Assembly (NCBI GenBank): GCA_032717465.1
Contig: JAVRFU010003718.1
Location: 1,868,856-1,932,855, forward strand
Source of the DNA: Coenobita brevimanus
Taxonomy: Eukaryota > Arthropoda > Malacostraca > Decapoda > Coenobitidae
DNA length: 64,000 nt
Direction of reading: 5' to 3'
The notes beneath the pieces were generated by a model, which had not been told where the DNA came from, did not search any database, and saw only the letters and a list, made by a program, of their open reading frames with translations. Position numbers and translations under genes: made by a program. Below, in pieces: positions 58,703-64,000 of the stretch; the first letter of the stretch is position 1, and every line of letters begins with the position of its first letter.

Positions 58703-61700
58703 GTACAGACACTGACAGTGAGCGCCGTTATGCTGGTGTCAGAGCCCCTCAGCCCTTCTGTTTGGGGATAAATGTTGCAGAAAACTGGAAGCTTTTCAAA
58801 CAGAGATGGAACATGTATGCTCTTCTCTCAAGACTACACACTGAAGAACCCAACATCCAGGTAGCTACGTTCCTACAGTATTTAGCAGATGATGCCCTCA
58901 AAGTATACAATGGTTTTCAGTTTGAAGGTAATGAAGCTGATAGGACAGTGCAAGATATAATCAACAAATTTGATGAGTTTGCCATTGGTGAAATTAATGT
59001 TACTTATGAGAGATTCATATTTAATACAAGGAACCAGCAAGAAGGGGAACCCTTTGATAAATTTTACTCAGATTTGCAAACTCTTGTAAAGACTTGTGAT
59101 TACTGTGACACATGTAAAGCTTCCCTAATGAAAGACAGAATTGTGTTAGGCATTCATGACTCCTGTGTTCGTACTGAGCTACTTAAAACAAGAAATTTGA
59201 CATTAGAGAAGTGTATTGATACCTGCAAAGCTGCAGAGAGTGCCATCTCACAGACCTGAGTGTTGAATCCTGTCCCTGAAACTGTGAACAAGGTCAGATC
59301 TAGGACAGACAGTTGTGCCCAAGCACATAGTTCCAACAGTGTTGCTACGAAATGTAAGCTTTGTGGTCTTTCACATGTGTTTGCAAGAAATAAATGTCCA
59401 GCTGTAGGGAAAGTATGCCTGAAGTGTGGGGAAAGAGACCATTTTGCAAGTATGTGTCGTGTTAAAGCCTCTGTCAATGCCACTGTAAAATCCTCGAACT
59501 GCAAAAAGAAAGCTGTACATCAGGTTGCTGAGAGTGAACCAGATGCCCAGCCCCATGAGGCGTCCAGTTCGGATGAAAAGTGGGTTAACACATTACATTA
59601 CATGCCTGTAAACTCTGTAAAATCTCCCAAGAAAGATGTTAAGTGTTGCATGTTAATTGATGATGATGAGGTAATTTTTCAGATCGACACTGGCTCATCA
59701 GTTAATGCCCTACTACTACAATATGCAAAAAATGTACAGAAGACTAAGAGAATCCTTACTACCTGGAATAACTCTGTTCAGACTCCTGTGGGTGTGTGCA
59801 GGAGAAGCATTAAAAATCCCAAAAATGGTAAGAAATATTCTGTGGAGTTTGTGGTGTTTGAAGGAAATTTAGTCCCTCTCTTAGGTCTTGGGGCTAGCAA
59901 ACAGATGGATCTGATAACTGTTAATGAAGATGTATTTGAACGTGTGGATAATGTGAAAGTGAGTGAGTCTGACTGTAATAGTGACATGTTTAGTAATACC
60001 GGCACTGATGGTTTAGGTACTCTGCCAGGTCTACAGTCATTGTCAGTAGACCCCCAGGTGAAGCCAACCATCATGCCTGATAGAAGGGTCCTTGTTGCAC
60101 TTAGACCAAAGCTGAAAACTGAACCTGATAGACTAGAGAACTTAGGTGTCATTGTGCCAGTTAGCGAGCCGAATGAATGGGTGAGCCAGATTGTGGTTGC
60201 ACCAAAGAAGAATGGTGACATCAGAATTTATATAGACCCTTGTGAACTCAACAAAGCACTGCTCTGAGAGCGTTATACTCTTCCTGTGCTTGAGGATACA
60301 TTGCATGAGTTGAGCCAGTCAAAAGTCTTCTCTAAAGCAGATCTTGCTTCTGGTTACTGGCACATCAAACTTCATGAAAAATCTAGCTACCTAACCACTT
60401 TTCAAACGTGTTTTGGGAGATACCGCTGGGTTAGACTACCCTTTGGTTTATCAGTGTCATCAGAAATCTTTCAGAAAAGACTACTTGAAACTTTACAAGG
60501 TGTACCTGGTGTAATTTGCATAGCTGATGATGTGATAATTCATGGGAAATCTCTGGAAGAGCATGACGCCAACTTGAAGCAGTTCTTTGAGAGGTGTCAG
60601 AGAATGAATATAAAACTGAATGAAGACAAGCTCACTCTGAGAACTGACAATGTAAAATTAACGGGTCACTGTATTACAAAAGATGGCCTGGTAACTGATC
60701 CTGACAAAATCCGAGCCATATGTGAGTATCCAGCACCTACTAATGTTGTGGAGCTAAGGCGTTTTCTAGGTATGGTCAATTATCTTGCTAGGTTTCTGCC
60801 CAACTCGGCATCTGTTTTGTACCCCTTGCATAATCTTGTAAAGAAGGATGTTTCTTGGGTTTGGTCAGCAAGCCAACAAGAAGCATTCAACCGAATTAAG
60901 TGTATGATCACCAATAGCCCTGTGCTCACATTTTACAACCCCTGTGATGAGCTTACTCTAGAAAATGATTCTAGTGAATATGGTCTGGGTTCCGCATTAA
61001 TGCAAAATGGGAAGCCTGTAGCCTTTGCCAGTCGCTCCTTATCTAACTCTGAAAGAAATTATGCTCAAATTGAAAAAGAAATGTTAGCCGTTGTATACGG
61101 ATTAGAGAAATTTTATCACTACACATATGGAAGATCGGTCAGGGTCCTCACAGATCACGGACCTCTTGTGTTCATAGCAAACAAGCCACTATCTCGTGCC
61201 CCACGACGACTCCAGGCGATGCTCCTTCGCGCTCAAGACTACCAGTATCAACTATTTTACCGTCCTGGCAAAGAAATCCCCATTGCTGATGCTCTTTCAT
61301 GTGCTCCCCTGCCTGACACAGGAGATGACTCTTTCTCAGTTAACAGTCTAGCCTACTCCCAGTTCAGGGAATCTCGCCTTCAAGAAATACGGCATGCCAC
61401 AGAAAAGGACCCAACGTTAAGACTGCTCAAGGATGTCATCGTTCAAGGGTGGCCTGATGAGAAAGGTCACCTTCCAGACTGCCTAGCCCCATATTACAGT
61501 TATCGAGAGGAGATGTCTGTACAAGATGGTGTTATTCTTAGAGGAGGGAGGGTGGTAATCCCTAGCTCTATGCGATATGAGATGATGGAGAAGGTGCACG
61601 CTGGCCACTCGGGTATAAACTCCTGCCTACGACGTGCAAGGGAGTTAATCTACTGGCCTAGGATGTCTTCAGAAATTCGTCAGTTTGTGGAGTCCTGTGA

Positions 61701-61904
61701 CGTCTGTTCCTCCTATTCACTTAAGCAATCCCCTGAGCCCCTGTATCAACATGAACTTCCAGAACGTCCCTGGGAAAAAGTAGCAACTGACTTGTTCACC
61801 ATCCAAAACCGAAACTATCTTGTAAATGTTGATTACTTTAGTCAGTTCAATGAAGTTGACTACCTTCCAGAGATAACTTAAGAAGCCATCGTCACTAAAC
61901 TTAA
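58703..61904 (+). pseudogene. Gypsy gag-pol, start codon lost and several stops (G3)
   Basis: The gag ATG of G1 and G2 is AAG here (about 58700). The frame then stays intact except for TGA at 59257-59259 (after SAISQT), the shared TGA at 60265-60267, and TAA at 61879-61881 (Ser codon TCA). Preserved: zinc knuckle CLKCGERDHFASMC, protease IDTGSSVN, RT LASGYWHI and IADD, RNase H DSSEYGLG and LTDHGP (Lys to Gly after the catalytic region), integrase zinc site CDVCSSY and ATDLF. The second half of the integrase lies beyond the piggyBac, outside the window. Confidence 0.88.
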
Positions 61905-64000
61905 CCCCTCTGTGAGGCAATTCAGAATCCGCAGACATGCCCCGGGAGGTAAAAGTTTCGGGAAATTTGACATGTCATATTTTTATGATTTATGTGTTTG
62001 GGATGATGGATAATGATGAAATATCAATAAAAATAATAAAATAAATATATTTTACCTACCCATTACTGAAATTACAGCTGATGAAGCTGATGAATGCAGT
62101 ATGGGTAATCCATGAGGATGCCGCAGAAGGTAAACAAACAACTTTTTTCTATCTGGTGTTTTCACTTATAGTTTGAACAGAACATTCTTTTCTTATTAGA
62201 AAAACTTATTTCTTGCTTCTGTGTACAATTATTTTCAAAACAGAACTTGTTTCCATATTCAAAAAATTGTAATTTCAACTTCTGAACATCTGTGCTGGGA
62301 GGGGGTTGGTAATAGCCAATACCCTCTTCAGGCATAAAATGATCCACAGGTATACATGGCGAGTGATGAGAAGGGTGGGTGGTGAACTGAATGAAAGGAA
62401 GGCAATGATTGATTATGTGTGTGTGGATGAAAGGATGCGAAGATGTATATTGGATGCAAGAGTTTATAGAGGTTGGGGAGTGGCCTTTCTGACCACTACT
62501 TGGTGGTGGCCAGAATTAGGATGCAAGTAAGATGGAGGAATAGAAGAAGGGAAAGACGAGAGGAAGGAGTAGTTGCAAGGAGAGTGGAAAGGTTACAAGA
62601 GGATGAGAAAAAGGCAGAGTATAAGAGAGAAGTGGAGGAACGATTGGGCAAATATGAATTGGAGCAGATGGGAGACGTGGAAGGTGTGTGTAAGATATTT
62701 ACAGAAGAAATATGTGCAGCATGTGATGTGGTGTGTGGAAGGAAGAGAAGACGGAGGGGGGTGCAAGGAACAGCATGGTGGACTGAAGAGGTGAAACAGG
62801 CTGTGGCACAAAAGAAGAAAGCATACAATGAATGGATGAGAAATAGGGGCGTGGAAGAAGTTGAGAGGCAGAAGAGAGAGTTATATGTGGAAAGGAAGAG
62901 AGAGGTGAAAAGATTAGTAAGAGAGAGTAAGAAGAGAGTGGATCAGGAATTTGGAAGGAATTTGAGTGTAAAGTGGAGGGACTGTAAGAAAATGTTCTGG
63001 AGAGAAGTGAAAAGAGTAAGACAGGGTGGAAGTGAAGTTAGCTGGGGAGTGAAAGATAAACATGGTAGATTACTAGTGGAGAAGGGAGAAAAAGTGAGCA
63101 GATGGAGAGAACACTTTAAGGAATTGTTGAACGTAGAGGATGGAAGTAATGCGAGTATAAGTGGCTGGGGAATGGCTGGGAGAAGGAGGGAGGTGAGAAG
63201 ACAGGTAGAAATCAGTAGGATAGAGGTTGTGGAAGCAATGAAGAAAGTTAAATCGGGGAAAGCCCCAGGAATTGATGGAGTGTGTGGTGAGATGCTGAAG
63301 CATGGGGGAGAGATAGTAGTAGAATGGATGTGGAAGATGTGCAGATTGGCCTGGGAGGAAGGTAGAGTCCCGGAGGATTGGAAGTCAGGTATAATTATTC
63401 CCTTGTACAAAGGAAAAGGGGAAAAAGAAGTGTGGTAATCATAGGGGCATTTGTCTTCTTAGTATAATAGGAAAAGTGTATGATAGGATACTTATAGACA
63501 GAGTTAGAGAAAGAACAGAGAAATTAGTTGGAGAAGAACAGGGAGGCTTTAGGAAGGGAAGAGGTTGTGTAGATCAGATATTCATTCTTAGATCTTTAGT
63601 GGAAAAGTTTCTAGAGAAGGGAAAGAAGTTGTATGCGGCTTTCATGGATTTGGAGAAAGCATATGACAGGGTGGATAGACAAGGATTGTGGAAAGTGTTA
63701 AGAATATATGGAGTAGATGGGAAGTTGTTGAATGCTGTGAAGAGTATGTATGATGGTGCTAAGGCTGCAGTGCGTGTGGATGGTGAACTAAGTGAATTTT
63801 TCTCTTTGAAAGTTGGTTTGAAACAGGGATGTGTCATGTCTCCATGGTTGTTCAATCTGTACATGGATGGGGTAATAAAAGAGGTACAAGGTAGGGTAGT
63901 GGATGTTGGAGTGGCCCTGGTGAGAGAGGATAGTGTTTGGAAACTCCCTGTACTGTTGTTTGCAGATGATACTGTGTTGTTGAGTGAAGATGAAGGGGAG
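61901..64000 (-). mobile_element. piggyBac 3' end (U8), continues past window
   Basis: Matches 38545-40640 of U6, including the TTAACCCCTCTGTGAGGC terminus and the RTE-A insertion at the same base. The transposase would lie beyond 64000. Confidence 0.82.
62288..64000 (+). pseudogene. RTE-A in piggyBac (U8), duplicate of the U6 copy
   Basis: Same truncation point and same 2-bp deletion (near 63432) as the copy at 38932. One G is missing from the GGTTGGGGGAGTGG run near 62475, splitting the endonuclease end (62306-62530) from the linker and RT start (62473-63438). The RT frame after the deletion (from 63477) is open to the window edge, with QGGFRKGRGCVDQIF, AAFMDLEKAYDRV, QGCVMSPWLF and FADDTVLL. 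Confidence 0.84.

Larger units (their letters stand above)
58246..61904 (+). mobile_element. Gypsy G3 (U8), interrupted by piggyBac
   Basis: TSD AGCGT at 58241-58245; 5' LTR 58246-58433. It continues to the integrase and is broken by the piggyBac insertion at TTAA 61901-61904, the same base as in G2. Confidence 0.88.

Overview
The window is eukaryotic and consists entirely of transposable-element DNA. I see no host protein gene, rRNA, tRNA or CRISPR array. The reverse-transcriptase families (RTE-type with TATC tails, an RNase H-bearing I-group element, a CR1/Jockey-type element), a K02A2.6-like Gypsy element and a piggyBac element fit an arthropod. A decapod crustacean is my guess, from family resemblance only.

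The main structure is a head-to-tail tandem array of a composite unit, about 3.75 kb when free of later insertions and always in the same orientation. Read on the minus strand, one unit is: a 5'-truncated I-group reverse transcriptase (starts just before its VDD motif); a nested CR1/Jockey-like element ('CJ'); the rest of the I-group ORF2 (linker, dead RNase H, C-terminus); then a 3' tail made of 2-3 diverged copies of a ~345-bp AT-rich repeat, which abuts the next unit. Unit boundaries (plus coordinates) are near 1860, 6921, 18031, 25224, 30321, 46129 and 56624, giving eight units U1-U8, the first and last cut by the window.

Units differ in length because of later insertions, often at identical positions in several units. 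A Gypsy element (TSD AGCGT) sits in the I-group linker of U3, U6 and U8. A TTAA-flanked MITE sits in the RNase H region of U3, U6 and U8, and at a second TTAA in CJ of U3 and U7. A minus-strand RTE-A copy sits in CJ of U2, U4, U5, U6 and U7 (and at the start of the window). In U6 and U8 a piggyBac element is inserted at TTAA inside the Gypsy integrase, and a plus-strand RTE-A is inserted inside that piggyBac: four levels of nesting. U4 carries further RTE insertions, including a 24-bp one with a 9-bp TSD. U6 carries an extra 896-bp TIR element, and U7 a full-length RTE-B.

Shared junctions show that insertions were copied by later unit duplication or conversion, so the array is a TE-derived macrosatellite still being rearranged. 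The least damaged coding regions are the piggyBac transposase in U6 (one homopolymer frameshift, 5' end lost in an assembly gap), the Gypsy gag-pol of U3 (two stop codons) and the plus-strand RTE-A (2-bp deletion, 5' truncated). A 100-N gap lies at 43477-43576, and clustered indels near it and at about 37180-38130 look like unpolished sequence.
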